A stretch of 64,000 nt of DNA, taken from NCBI RefSeq assembly GCF_014646015.1, contig NZ_BMMQ01000001.1, forward strand, positions 124,001 through 188,000, given 5' to 3'. Below the pieces are notes generated by a model, which was given only the letters and a program-made list of their open reading frames with translations, made no database searches and was not told the origin of the DNA. Positions within the stretch are counted from its first letter, which is position 1. Each line of letters starts with the position of its first letter. Origin of the DNA: Microbacterium nanhaiense (lineage in GTDB: Bacteria > Actinomycetota > Actinomycetes > Actinomycetales > Microbacteriaceae). A program made the position numbers and the translations under genes. Shown here in pieces: positions 1 through 7,759 of this stretch.

Positions 1-1
1 T

Positions 2-697
2 CTCGAGCGGTCGATCCTGCGCACCACGGATCGTGTCATCCGAGCGGTCGCTGATCGTGTCGAACGACTGCGCGGCATCGTGCTCAACACGGGTATCGCA
101 ACGATCCCCGAGCTCGGCGCGGCAGACAACTTCGGACGTTCCGCGTCGCATGACGTGACCGCGCCGACGCTGTGGACCGACCCGGACGCGGACCGTCTCG
201 CTTTCCTGGAAGGCATCATCGACGTCTACCGGGAGTCGAACGGTGTCGAGCCCGGAGCGATCGTGGTCACCAACCGCGTGTTCCGTGCACTTGCGGCTGG
301 TTCGCAGTTCCGCACTCAGCTCGTCAACGGGGCTTCGCGCCCCGCGACTGAGGCTGACGTGCGCGGCATCGTCACGGGTGCGGGCCTGCCCGACATCATC
401 CGGTACGACCGGCGCACGTCGTCCGGCAAGGTGCTGGATGACTCGAAGCTGTTCCTCCTTCCTGCGCCCGTCGAGCCGGACGACTCGGAGGGCACGGAGC
501 TGGGCGCGACGTTCTGGGGGCAGACGCTGACCTCCACGGACGAGCGTTACGGCATCGAGGAGTCGGAGCAGCCGGGCATTGTCGCGGGCGTGTACCGCGG
601 CGAGAAGCCTCCGATGATTGCCGAGGTCATCTCGGACGCCATCGCGCTTCCCGTCCTCGCCAACGCGGACCTTTCGCTGAGCGCGAAGGTTCTCTGA
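2..697 (+). CDS. Phage major capsid protein (5' truncated by window edge)
   Basis: This is the C-terminal part (231 codons) of a major capsid protein that forms the icosahedral head shell. The frame is open from base 2, so the true start lies left of the window; the GTG at 80 is internal. The visible part has the spacing of the phage major capsid protein E family: a stretch around 'GVEPGAIVVTNRVFRAL', an arginine-rich segment 'DIIRYDRRT', and a C-terminal 'LANADLSLSAKVL' tail. It heads a head-tail gene string in standard siphovirus order, which supports the call. A strong stem-loop follows its stop. The family assignment is from recalled pattern; the structural role is secure from context. 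Confidence 0.8.
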   Translation, partial: LERSILRTTDRVIRAVADRVERLRGIVLNTGIATIPELGAADNFGRSASHDVTAPTLWTDPDADRLAFLEGIIDVYRESNGVEPGAIVVTNRVFRALAAGSQFRTQLVNGASRPATEADVRGIVTGAGLPDIIRYDRRTSSGKVLDDSKLFLLPAPVEPDDSEGTELGATFWGQTLTSTDERYGIEESEQPGIVAGVYRGEKPPMIAEVISDAIALPVLANADLSLSAKVL

Positions 698-704
698 CCC
701 GTTT

Positions 705-735
705 GAGGCGGGGCACTCACAAGGTGCCCCGCCTC
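705..735 (+). terminator. Stem-loop downstream of the capsid gene
   Basis: An 11-bp perfect inverted repeat (GAGGCGGGGCA / TGCCCCGCCTC, 9-base loop) lies between the capsid stop and the next gene. There is no T-run, so it probably attenuates or stabilises 3' ends rather than stopping all transcription. This fits the need for excess capsid protein over connector proteins. Confidence 0.6.
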
Positions 736-752
736 TCACCTGAAAGGCGATC

Positions 753-1073
753 ATGACGAAGATTCGTGACGACTTCAACGGCATCACTATTCTCCGCACT
801 GACGGCGGGCTGGATGTCATTCTCCGTGCCGGGGACACCGTGCCTGACGGACTGAGCGTGGGGGAACACCTCATCGCGAAGCAGGCCGTCGAGACCTCTC
901 CTGCAGCACCCACCGTTCCCCCGAAGGCTGGGCCGGGCTCGTCTGCGAAGGCATGGCGCGAGTACGGAGTCCGCGAGACTTCCGCACGCGGCATGAACAT
1001 CGACATTCCTGAGGACGCCAGTAAGGCAGACATCATCGACGCGCTGGAAAGCGCTGGTATCCCCACGGAGTGA
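753..1073 (+). CDS. Small head-associated protein of unknown function
   Basis: A 106-aa protein directly after the capsid gene. It starts at ATG with GAAAGG upstream. Residues 1-45 are beta-rich, residues 50-65 are a Pro/Ala/Ser linker, and the last about 30 residues ('IPEDASKADIIDALESAGI') look like a short HeH/LEM or Rho-N-type helix-extended-helix motif, often found at the C-terminus of small proteins next to phage capsid genes. Position and size suggest a head accessory or head-tail boundary protein; no enzymatic motif is seen. The next gene follows at once, so the two are probably translationally coupled. Confidence 0.55.
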   Translation: MTKIRDDFNGITILRTDGGLDVILRAGDTVPDGLSVGEHLIAKQAVETSPAAPTVPPKAGPGSSAKAWREYGVRETSARGMNIDIPEDASKADIIDALESAGIPTE

Positions 1074-1075
1074 TC

Positions 1076-1486
1076 ATGGCCTGGCCGACTGTAACCATCG
1101 ATGATCTCGTAGGACGCTGGCGGCCCCTCACCCCCGAGGAAGCCGCGGTCGCGCCACAACGCATCAAAGATGCGGAGTCGGAGCTTCGCACAGAGCTCCG
1201 CCTCCGCGGTGTCGACGGGATCCCGACGTTCTCCGACCCAAGCGAACGTGAAGACTGGATCAACCTCTACACGGCTCTCGTGGTCGCAGCGGTCAAGAAC
1301 GAGCTGAAAAACCCTGAGGGGTGGCGTTCGGAGCGGGAACAGTTGGACGACTACGGTCGCACTTTCTCGCGAGGCTCGAACGACCGGTCGGGTGAGATCT
1401 GGTTCGAAGATTCCGACATCGACCGTCTCGTGCCACGCCCGCGCCGTCGACGCACGGCGTTCACGATCCGGTTGGGGACATCGTGA
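1076..1486 (+). CDS. Head-tail connector (Gp19/Gp15/Gp42-like)
   Basis: A 136-aa protein resembling the phage Gp19/Gp15/Gp42 family, which corresponds to the HK97 gp6-type adaptor that docks under the portal ring. The N-terminal 'TIDDLVGRWRPLTPEE', the helical middle with many charged residues, and the Arg-rich C-terminus are typical. ATG at 1076 is preferred over the upstream GTG at 1070 because GGAG at 1067-1070 sits five bases before it. It overlaps the next gene by four bases (GTGA). Confidence 0.65.
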   Translation: MAWPTVTIDDLVGRWRPLTPEEAAVAPQRIKDAESELRTELRLRGVDGIPTFSDPSEREDWINLYTALVVAAVKNELKNPEGWRSEREQLDDYGRTFSRGSNDRSGEIWFEDSDIDRLVPRPRRRRTAFTIRLGTS

Positions 1487-1905
1487 GCATCGTCACGGGC
1501 ATGCTCGGCCGCGGTCGGTCGCTCGCCGAGAATCTCATGGACTCGTCTGTGGTGATCCGGCGCAAGACTGGCGCGGCTCGCGACCCGGAGACGGGAACCC
1601 TGATCCCTACGTGGGAGACGGTCTATGACGGGCCTGCACGTTTCCGATTCACCCGTGCAGATCCGAACGAAGCCGACCAGGCTGGGCAGCGCGTCGCCGT
1701 CCAGTCACCTCTGGTGTGGCTCCCGATCTCCACGTCAGGCGGTGTGCGTCTCGACGACGTGGGCACCGTGAACGCGTCGCAGTTCGACACGTCAATGGTC
1801 GGCATGCAGTTCCGCATCACGGGCGGTCATCACCAGACGCATTCCACCTCCCGGCGTTTGCCGATCGAGGTGCTCTCGTACGCGCAGGGGGTGGATGGTG
1901 GCTGA
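1483..1905 (+). CDS. Phage head-closure / head-tail joining protein (DUF6093-like)
   Basis: A 140-aa protein starting at a GTG that overlaps the preceding stop. The conserved beginning 'SSVVIRRKTG..RDPETGTLIPTWETVYDGPARF' and the later beta-strands match the actinophage DUF6093 family found between connector and neck genes, corresponding in position to the HK97 gp7-type stopper. The role is inferred from gene order. It overlaps the following neck gene by 11 bases, as is common in tightly packed late operons. Confidence 0.6.
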   Translation: MSIVTGMLGRGRSLAENLMDSSVVIRRKTGAARDPETGTLIPTWETVYDGPARFRFTRADPNEADQAGQRVAVQSPLVWLPISTSGGVRLDDVGTVNASQFDTSMVGMQFRITGGHHQTHSTSRRLPIEVLSYAQGVDGG

Positions 1906-2362
1906 CGGAATCGACATCGACAAAGCGGACATCTCGAAGCTGTCGAGCGATCTCGGGAGGACCTCGGAAGCGGCCTGGAAGAACCTTCAGAAAGCGATTG
2001 AGGTCACGGCCCGGAACGTGCGTGACACTGCCCGGGAGAATTCGAAGGGTCTCGCCCACGCACCTGCCTTCCCGTACTCGATCACCTACGACGTAGGTGT
2101 CGGTTATGACCAGTCGCTCTCGCAAGCGGCGTCGTCTGTTCTCACCGGGAGCATCTCTGACGCGAGGTCTACGACGCTGCGTGCTGAGATCGGGCCGGAC
2201 AAGAATCGGAAGCAGGGCGCGCTCGGAAACCTCATCGAGTACGGCTCGGTGAACAACCCTCCGCAGGGCATCATGCACGGCGCGATCTACGCCAATGAGG
2301 ACGACTTCGAACGCGGTGTCAATATCGCGATCGATGATGCGCTCAAGGGGCTGGGCTTGTGA
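1895..2362 (+). CDS. HK97 gp10-like neck / tail-completion protein
   Basis: A 155-aa protein of the HK97 gp10-like type. It has a helical N-terminus ('KNLQKAIEVTARNVRDTARENSKG'), a central 'TLRAEIGPDKNRKQGALGNLIEYGS' stretch that is the hallmark of the family, and a helical tail. It joins the completed tail to the head. ATG 1895 is preceded by a G-rich Shine-Dalgarno (AGGGGG). It overlaps the next gene by four bases. Confidence 0.75.
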   Translation: MVADGIDIDKADISKLSSDLGRTSEAAWKNLQKAIEVTARNVRDTARENSKGLAHAPAFPYSITYDVGVGYDQSLSQAASSVLTGSISDARSTTLRAEIGPDKNRKQGALGNLIEYGSVNNPPQGIMHGAIYANEDDFERGVNIAIDDALKGLGL

Positions 2363-2778
2363 CCGCCCGGGATCTGATCGAGCGTCACGTTACGGCCCTT
2401 GTGGACCGCATCAAGACGGACCCTCAACTGTCGGGCGTGGTGTTCGAGGGCGAGGTGACTGGGAACCCGCAGCGGTACGTGAACGTGTGGCACGACACGG
2501 GCTTCTTCCGTGCCATGAGCTACGTCGACGAGCACCAGGACGTGGACGTGACGTTCACGATCCATTCGGTGGGTTCCGACCGGTGGCAAGCGACGTGGGT
2601 CGATGGTCGGGTGCTCGCCGCACTGAATGATGTCGTGCTGCAGGTTCCTGGCAGGCGTTGCTTCAAGCTCCAGCCGGCCGGTACCCAGCCTGTCGCTCTT
2701 GACGACACTGTGCAACCGGCGGTGTTCCTCGCCGTGCGCCGATTCATTCTTCATTCCGTCCCAGCAAGGGAGCCGTGA
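2359..2778 (+). CDS. Tail terminator / minor tail protein
   Basis: A 139-aa protein with the size, alpha/beta composition and position of a siphovirus tail terminator: between the gp10-like neck gene and the tail tube gene. It begins with a helical segment ('LIERHVTALVDRIKTDPQL') followed by 'NPQRYVNVWHDTGFF' and 'VTFTIHSVGSDRWQATWVDGRV', a pattern recurrent in actinophage proteins at this position. The role rests on context more than on a diagnostic motif. Confidence 0.6.
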   Translation: MTARDLIERHVTALVDRIKTDPQLSGVVFEGEVTGNPQRYVNVWHDTGFFRAMSYVDEHQDVDVTFTIHSVGSDRWQATWVDGRVLAALNDVVLQVPGRRCFKLQPAGTQPVALDDTVQPAVFLAVRRFILHSVPAREP

Positions 2779-2978
2779 TGCCTCGCTACGTGCGCGTCAA
2801 GAACAAGCAGACGGGTCACGAGTTCGACCTCGTTGAGTCCGCTTTCAACTCTGAGAAGTACACGCGTGTCGACAAGGCGAAGTACCCGCCGACGACGCGC
2901 CCGCGGCGCCCGAAGCCGCGCATCAATCTTGGCGGCAACCGTCGTCAGAACGCTCCCGTGGACACCGAGAAGGAGTAA
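2778..2978 (+). CDS. Small basic phage protein, unknown
   Basis: A 66-aa, strongly basic protein ('RPRRPKPRINLGGNRRQN') starting at ATG 2778, whose A is shared with the preceding TGA; AAGGGA lies upstream. No recognised domain. It sits just before the tail tube gene, where many actinophages have a short uncharacterised gene. The first about 30 residues are mixed-charge and could fold; the rest is likely disordered. Confidence 0.5.
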   Translation: MPRYVRVKNKQTGHEFDLVESAFNSEKYTRVDKAKYPPTTRPRRPKPRINLGGNRRQNAPVDTEKE

Positions 2979-2980
2979 CC

Positions 2981-3484
2981 ATGGATCTTCCTGCTTCCGT
3001 GCCCAGCGTGGGCACCCGTCGTGCAGTCTTCATCCCCGGAACGGTCGCCGATATCAAGGCGATCACCCCGGCTGAGGTCACTGCAGGCGACAACATCTCC
3101 TGCTACCTGACGCGCACCGGCTGGAACCCGGCGCTGACGGAGAACGTCATCAACGACCCCCGGTACTGCTCGGCGCAGGACTTCGAACGCCGCGGCACGA
3201 AGTCGCGCACGCTGTCGCTGACGTACACGTTCAACCTCAACTCGCCGGAGGACGACGTGGCTCGCCTCGCGCTCCCTGAGGGGGCTGTGGGTGTGCTCGT
3301 GCACTTCCTTCAGGTCGATGAGGACGCGACGACGTTTGCGGCCGGCGACTGGTATGAGGCCGTCCCCGTCGAGATGGGTGTGCCGACTGTTGTCGCAGGT
3401 GAGGACAACGCCGTCGACCGCATCACGCAGAAGGCGTTCATCACTGGCGAGTGGGTTTCGTTCCAGCAGCTCGCCACCGCGTAA
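2981..3484 (+). CDS. Major tail tube protein
   Basis: A 167-aa protein predicted to form the stacked hexameric rings of the non-contractile tail tube. It is rich in beta-strands, with the 'RTLSLTYTFNLNSPEDD' and 'AVGVLVHFLQVDED' stretches common in actinophage tube proteins. It sits between the tail terminator and the tail-assembly chaperone, the invariant position. The start is ATG after GAAGGAGTAACC. A 12-bp perfect stem-loop follows the stop, mirroring the one after the capsid gene, so the two highest-copy structural genes carry similar 3' ends. Confidence 0.8.
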   Translation: MDLPASVPSVGTRRAVFIPGTVADIKAITPAEVTAGDNISCYLTRTGWNPALTENVINDPRYCSAQDFERRGTKSRTLSLTYTFNLNSPEDDVARLALPEGAVGVLVHFLQVDEDATTFAAGDWYEAVPVEMGVPTVVAGEDNAVDRITQKAFITGEWVSFQQLATA

Positions 3485-3490
3485 TAGACC

Positions 3491-3525
3491 CCTGCGGCCC
3501 GGTTTTCACGGGGCCGGGCCGCAGG
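3491..3525 (+). terminator. Stem-loop downstream of the tail tube gene
   Basis: CCTGCGGCCCGG (3491-3502) pairs perfectly with CCGGGCCGCAGG (3514-3525) over an 11-base loop. No poly-T follows, so partial termination or mRNA 3'-end protection is the likeliest role. Confidence 0.6.
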
Positions 3526-3560
3526 CACCACTACCCGTGACCACAGCTGAGGAGCTACCC

Positions 3561-4223
3561 GTGTCTGATCTTCTTTCCCGTGTCGAGGCGCGTGTGATGC
3601 CGTCTGAGGACGTGCTGATCTGCCTCGATCTTGCCCTGCTGGATGCCCGCCAGGAGGCTCTCGCCGATCTGGATCGTGCGCGCCGCACGAATGACCGTCC
3701 TGGTGACGAGCGCCTGGTGACGCCTAAGGTCGACGTGTCTGCATTCGAGGCGCGCCTGGCAGACATCACCGATGCGATCCGTGACGCGTCGATCCGAATC
3801 CGGATCCGCGGCGTTGATCGCAACACGTACAACGGCTGGTTGTCGCAGTGCCCCGCCCGTAAGGGCAAGTCGGAGACATTCGACCAGTCGAAGTTCTTCA
3901 TGATCGCCGCCCGCGGGTCTGGCGTCTACGTTGACGCCGACGGGGCTGAGCACGACATCACGGAGGATGAGTGGGCCGCGATCGATGCGACACTCACCGA
4001 TGGCGAGTATGACCGCCTCGCCGCCGCGATCATCGCCGTGAACCGGGCGAAGGGATCGGTTGATGTTGCCCCTTTCGTGAGCGGCTCCGAAACGACGCGG
4101 GATTCCTTCGGGATCTCCGTATCGCCCGCTCCCTCGGGATCGCGCCGCGCCGCCTCTGGGGCTGGGAGCCCGAAGAAGTCCACTCCGCGGAAGAGCACGA
4201 GGGGCGCACGTACGTCCGAGTGA
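3561..4223 (+). CDS. Tail assembly chaperone, short form (gpG-like)
   Basis: A 220-aa helical protein between the tail tube and tape measure genes, the fixed place of the lambda G/GT-type chaperones that coat the tape measure before tube assembly. GTG at 3561 follows GAGGAG. The last about 50 residues are Ser/Pro/Lys/Arg-rich and low in complexity, as expected for the region translated only when the ribosome does not frameshift. The slippery heptamer CCCTTTC at 4070-4076 lies in-frame (C CCT TTC). Confidence 0.75.
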   Translation: MSDLLSRVEARVMPSEDVLICLDLALLDARQEALADLDRARRTNDRPGDERLVTPKVDVSAFEARLADITDAIRDASIRIRIRGVDRNTYNGWLSQCPARKGKSETFDQSKFFMIAARGSGVYVDADGAEHDITEDEWAAIDATLTDGEYDRLAAAIIAVNRAKGSVDVAPFVSGSETTRDSFGISVSPAPSGSRRAASGAGSPKKSTPRKSTRGARTSE

Positions 4224-4486
4224 CACGCGAGCCGCAGTTCGACGCGGAGCAGCACGCGATGCTCGCCGCGCTTGAGGAATACGAGGCGGGGCTCGACGAG
4301 TGGGGCATCCCCATCGAGGAATCGATGTCGCCACTCGCCGATCCCGGTAACCCGGAATCGCGGTTCCACTACGAGGTGAAGGTGCGCCGCAACTGGGCCA
4401 CTGATGCCGTGGTGGAGCGCGAGCAGGACTTCAAAGACAACCCCTCACGAGCGCGAACGTTCGCCCCGTACCGCGTGGACCACTAG
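3561..4486 (+). CDS. Tail assembly chaperone, -1 frameshift fusion (gpGT-like)
   Basis: The -1 frame opens right after a TGA at 4061-4063, nine bases before the slip site, and runs to the stop at 4486. Slipping at CCCTTTC (CCT to CCC and TTC to TTT, both tRNAs keep pairing) joins 172 residues of the short form to 136 residues that begin RERLRND and continue 'DLRIARSLGIAPRRLWGWEP'. That phrase is typical of the downstream chaperone in actinophages, and it starts well before any start codon in this frame, so it must be reached by frameshifting. The fusion would be about 308 aa. A GTG at 4220 exists in this frame but lacks a good ribosome site. Confidence 0.75.
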
Positions 4487-4908
4487 CCGTTAGCGGCTAC
4501 AAGGGTTGCGACCTGGATCGAGAAACCCTCGGCTTCGCACGCTCGAGCGACAGCTTCCACGTCGTCTGAGTAGGCCTCGCGGTTATCCATCCAGCCGATC
4601 ATGTGCGGCGGGTCGGGCAACTCATCGATGAGGACGAGAATTCGCTCTTTGACGTCTCCGTTCGCGGCGAGAGCGACCTCATCGTATGTGGCTGGGATGT
4701 CCAGTTCGTCGGCTCGGGAATCTACGACTGCCTGACCAACGTCCAGCGTCGCATCGGCGAACTCAGCGCAAGCGGCCTCGTTGGGGTTGGTTGTCGACGT
4801 CGGTGTCGAGCTCTGCGGCGCTGATTGAGGTGTCTCTTCTCCGGCGGAGCTGCAACCGGCCAGTAGAAGTGCGGACAAAACAATCGCTGTGAGCGGCGCA
4901 CGGTTCAT
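4483..4908 (-). CDS. Prophage lipoprotein (moron), unknown function
   Basis: A 141-aa predicted lipoprotein on the strand opposite the late genes, wedged between the tail chaperone and the tape measure. The signal peptide (residues 1-19) ends in lipobox 'LLLAGC', followed by a Ser/Thr/Pro linker and a helical domain of about 100 residues with paired cysteines ('AACAEF' and 'ARACEAEG') that could form a disulfide. It does not fit tail assembly. Opposite orientation, its own promoter and export to the cell surface suggest expression in the lysogen, for example in superinfection exclusion. That role is inference; no homology is recognised. Confidence 0.7.
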   Translation of the reverse strand: MNRAPLTAIVLSALLLAGCSSAGEETPQSAPQSSTPTSTTNPNEAACAEFADATLDVGQAVVDSRADELDIPATYDEVALAANGDVKERILVLIDELPDPPHMIGWMDNREAYSDDVEAVARACEAEGFSIQVATLVAANG

Positions 4909-4920
4909 CTGATCAACATA
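4909..4920 (-). promoter_or_regulatory. Leaderless-type promoter of the 4483-4908 lipoprotein
   Basis: On the minus strand TATGTT (top strand AACATA, 4915-4920) lies exactly six bases before the ATG, placing the transcription start at or next to the A of ATG. No Shine-Dalgarno is present. The -35 is weak. Confidence 0.5.
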
Positions 4921-4951
4921 GCGCCTTCGCGGGCTATCTCGGGAGGTACCG

Positions 4952-7741
4952 ATGACTGATCGTTCCGTTAAGGTGAGCCTCCTCCTCCAGGCGCAGGGCT
5001 ACATGTCTGGCATCCAGAAGGCTTCTGAGGAGACTCGGAAGTTTGGCTCGGAGGCCGAGAAGCTGGCGGCGAAGCGGCAGTCGTTCGAGATGCTCGGCAA
5101 GGCGGCGATCGGCGTCGGTGCCGGGCTGGTGACGGCTTCTGGCCTCGCGGTCAAGGCCGCGATGGATTGGGAGTCGGCGTGGGCTGGCGTTACCAAGACC
5201 GTTGACGGAACCGATCAGCAGCTCGCGCAGGTCGAGGACGGCCTGCGTAGCCTGACCGAGATTCTTCCGGCGTCGCATGAGGAGATCGCGGGAGTCGCCG
5301 AGGCGGCAGGTCAGCTCGGCGTGCAAATCGGCGCGGTCACATCGTTCACGAAGACGATGATCGACCTCGGCGAGACGACGAACCTTTCCGCAGACAATGC
5401 GGCTACGTCGATCGCTCAGATGGCGAACGTCATGGATCCCGAGCTTCTGCGGTCGGGTGATGGCGTGCAGCGTCTCGGCTCCACACTCGTGGCGCTGGGC
5501 AACGCGGGCGCTTCGACAGAGCGCGACATCATGGAGACGGCGACCCGCATTTCCGGTGCCGGCCGCCTAGTGGGTGCGTCCTCTGGTGACGTGCTGGCGC
5601 TGGCGTCGGCTATGACGTCGATGGGTATCACGGCGGAGCTCGGTGGCGGTGTCGCGTCCCGCGTTTTGCAGGACATCTATACGGCGGTCGAGGACGGCGG
5701 CGACACTCTCACGCAGTTCGCTCGCGTAGCAGGTATGAGCGCGTCGGAGTTCGCGGCGGCGTTCGAGTCGGATCCGATTCGTGCGCTGAACTCGTTCACG
5801 ACGGGGCTCAACGGTGTCGAGGCGTCGGGCGGCAACGTCGTTCAGACTCTGATCGATATCGGGTTCAAGTCGTCTGAGGAGCAGCGTGTTCTGCTCCAGC
5901 TGAAGGGCGCGCAGGATCTCCTCACCGATTCTCTCGACCTCGCCAATGTCGCGTGGGACGAGAACTCCGCACTGACGGACGAGGCGAACAAGCGGTACGA
6001 GACCGCTGAGTCGCGGATCAAGATCGCGGGGAACGCGATCAAGGACGCGTCGATCAACATTGGCAGCCTGCTTCTCCCCGTCCTCGCGGACGGAGCGGAG
6101 CGCGTCGGTGTCCTCGCCCGCAATTTCGCAGACCTTCCCGAGCCAGTGCAGGGCGTCATCGGCGTTCTGGGCGGGGCGGCCGGTGCCGCTTCACTCGCGG
6201 CCGGCGCTTTCTTCCTCGGCGTCCCGAAGCTGGCAGAGTTCAACTCGGCTCTGTCTGAGATGGGACCGCGGGCGCAGCGCGCCGGGCGGCTTCTCGCGGG
6301 CGTAACGAAGGCCGCGGGCGCGGCTGGCGTCTTCTTCGCAATGGCGCAGGGGGCAAGCGCACTCGCCGACGCGTTCGGGATGATGGGGGAGAAGGCGAAG
6401 TCAGCTGAGGAGACGACGAGCCTGCTACTTGACAGGGACGTCGACTCGATTTTCGAGGGTCTAGGCGGGGGCGCGAACGGCGTCAACGATCTGACCTCCG
6501 CTCTCGATGAGCTTCTCGGGGGTAACTGGGACACCAAGTTCAACCGTTGGGGTTCAGACCTGTTCGCCTGGACCGGTCTCGACTCAAGTGTCGGCAAGGC
6601 ACGTGAGGCGTTCGACCAGGTGGGGCAGTCGCTCGCTGACCTCGTGAACAACGGCCAGGGCGACCTCGCGAAGGAACTCTTCGATCAGATCGCGGCATCT
6701 GCGGAAGATCAGGGCTACTCCGTCGAGGAAATCACCGGCTTGATGGAGCCGTATCAGGACGCGCTCACTGGCGTGTCCAACGAGCAGAAGATCGCCGCGA
6801 CGACCTCCGAGGATCTGTCTAACGGTTTCGACGACGTTGGCCTGTCCGCCGAAGATGTGCAGGAGAAGGTCAACGATCTCGCGGATGCGATCCGTGGGTT
6901 TGGATCTGCTGAGCTGTCCACGCGTGACGCGCATCGGCAGTTCGAGCAGGCATACGACGACCTGACAGCCGCGATCGAGGAGAACGGCTCGACCCTGGAT
7001 ATCTCTACGGATGCCGGTCGAGCGAATGAGGAAGCGATTGATTCGCTTGCTCGTTCGACGCTCGAGCTGGCGGCGGCGACGTTCGAGCAGACGCAGAACG
7101 AAGAGGATGCGGCGCGCATCATCAATGATGGCCGTCAGGCACTCCTCGACAAGCTCGAGGCTTTCGGCATCACGGGGGAGGCGGCGGAGGAATACGCCGA
7201 CTCGATCGGTCTGATACCGGATGCTGCGATCACCGAGATCAAGCTGAGTGGCGTGAGCGAGGCGAAAGCCGAACTCGACGCTCTCGCCGCGGAGCGTAAG
7301 GCACGTATCACGGTCACGTGGTCTGAGGACGGCACCTATGGTGAGCTTCCGGGTGGGCGGGTCATCTCGCCGAACGCGACAGGGAACCTGTACGTGGGCG
7401 GCAAGGTTAAGGAATTCGCGGCCGGCGGGTGGGCGTCCGGCGTGGGGATGGTCCCGGCTACTCCTGGTGGCGTGTTGAAGGTCGCGGAGGCGGGCTTCGA
7501 CGAGGCGATCATCTCCACGGATCCGAAGTACCGGGCGCGTTCGCTCGGGCTTCTGGACGAGATGAGTGCCCGGCTGGGTGTGTTCCGGCCGTCTCCTGAC
7601 TATGTGCTTGCCGCGCAGGCAGCCGGGGGCGGGCGTCGGGAGTCGGTCACTTACGCGCCGGTTATCCATCAGCGACAGGGTGTCTCTGATCGGCGTATCG
7701 CGCAGGTCGCGCAGGAAGAGTTCGCATTCGGGCTCGGATGA
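4952..7741 (+). CDS. Tape measure protein
   Basis: A 929-aa protein that sets tail length and sits in the tube lumen. It has an N-terminal coiled-coil start, a TP901-1-type core ('KAAMDWESAWAGVTKTVDGT' at about 65-85, then repeated 'GVAEAAGQLGVQIGAVTSFTKTMIDLGETTNLS'), a hydrophobic stretch at about residues 390-470 rich in Gly/Ala that could span membrane during DNA entry, and long acidic helices after it. The C-terminal part carries the 'GKVKEFAAGGWASGVGMVPATPGGVLKVAEAGFDEAIISTDP' region common at the end of actinophage tape measures. ATG is preceded by GGGAGGT. Confidence 0.9.
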   Translation: MTDRSVKVSLLLQAQGYMSGIQKASEETRKFGSEAEKLAAKRQSFEMLGKAAIGVGAGLVTASGLAVKAAMDWESAWAGVTKTVDGTDQQLAQVEDGLRSLTEILPASHEEIAGVAEAAGQLGVQIGAVTSFTKTMIDLGETTNLSADNAATSIAQMANVMDPELLRSGDGVQRLGSTLVALGNAGASTERDIMETATRISGAGRLVGASSGDVLALASAMTSMGITAELGGGVASRVLQDIYTAVEDGGDTLTQFARVAGMSASEFAAAFESDPIRALNSFTTGLNGVEASGGNVVQTLIDIGFKSSEEQRVLLQLKGAQDLLTDSLDLANVAWDENSALTDEANKRYETAESRIKIAGNAIKDASINIGSLLLPVLADGAERVGVLARNFADLPEPVQGVIGVLGGAAGAASLAAGAFFLGVPKLAEFNSALSEMGPRAQRAGRLLAGVTKAAGAAGVFFAMAQGASALADAFGMMGEKAKSAEETTSLLLDRDVDSIFEGLGGGANGVNDLTSALDELLGGNWDTKFNRWGSDLFAWTGLDSSVGKAREAFDQVGQSLADLVNNGQGDLAKELFDQIAASAEDQGYSVEEITGLMEPYQDALTGVSNEQKIAATTSEDLSNGFDDVGLSAEDVQEKVNDLADAIRGFGSAELSTRDAHRQFEQAYDDLTAAIEENGSTLDISTDAGRANEEAIDSLARSTLELAAATFEQTQNEEDAARIINDGRQALLDKLEAFGITGEAAEEYADSIGLIPDAAITEIKLSGVSEAKAELDALAAERKARITVTWSEDGTYGELPGGRVISPNATGNLYVGGKVKEFAAGGWASGVGMVPATPGGVLKVAEAGFDEAIISTDPKYRARSLGLLDEMSARLGVFRPSPDYVLAAQAAGGGRRESVTYAPVIHQRQGVSDRRIAQVAQEEFAFGLG

Positions 7742-7759
7742 TTCGAGAGGGGGCCGTGC

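Noticed and set aside
4083..4180. Other possible frameshift sites (for example CGAAACG or CCCGAAG)
   Set aside because: They do not fit X XXY YYZ in the zero frame, and the conserved -1 frame protein already starts before them; CCCTTTC fits fully.
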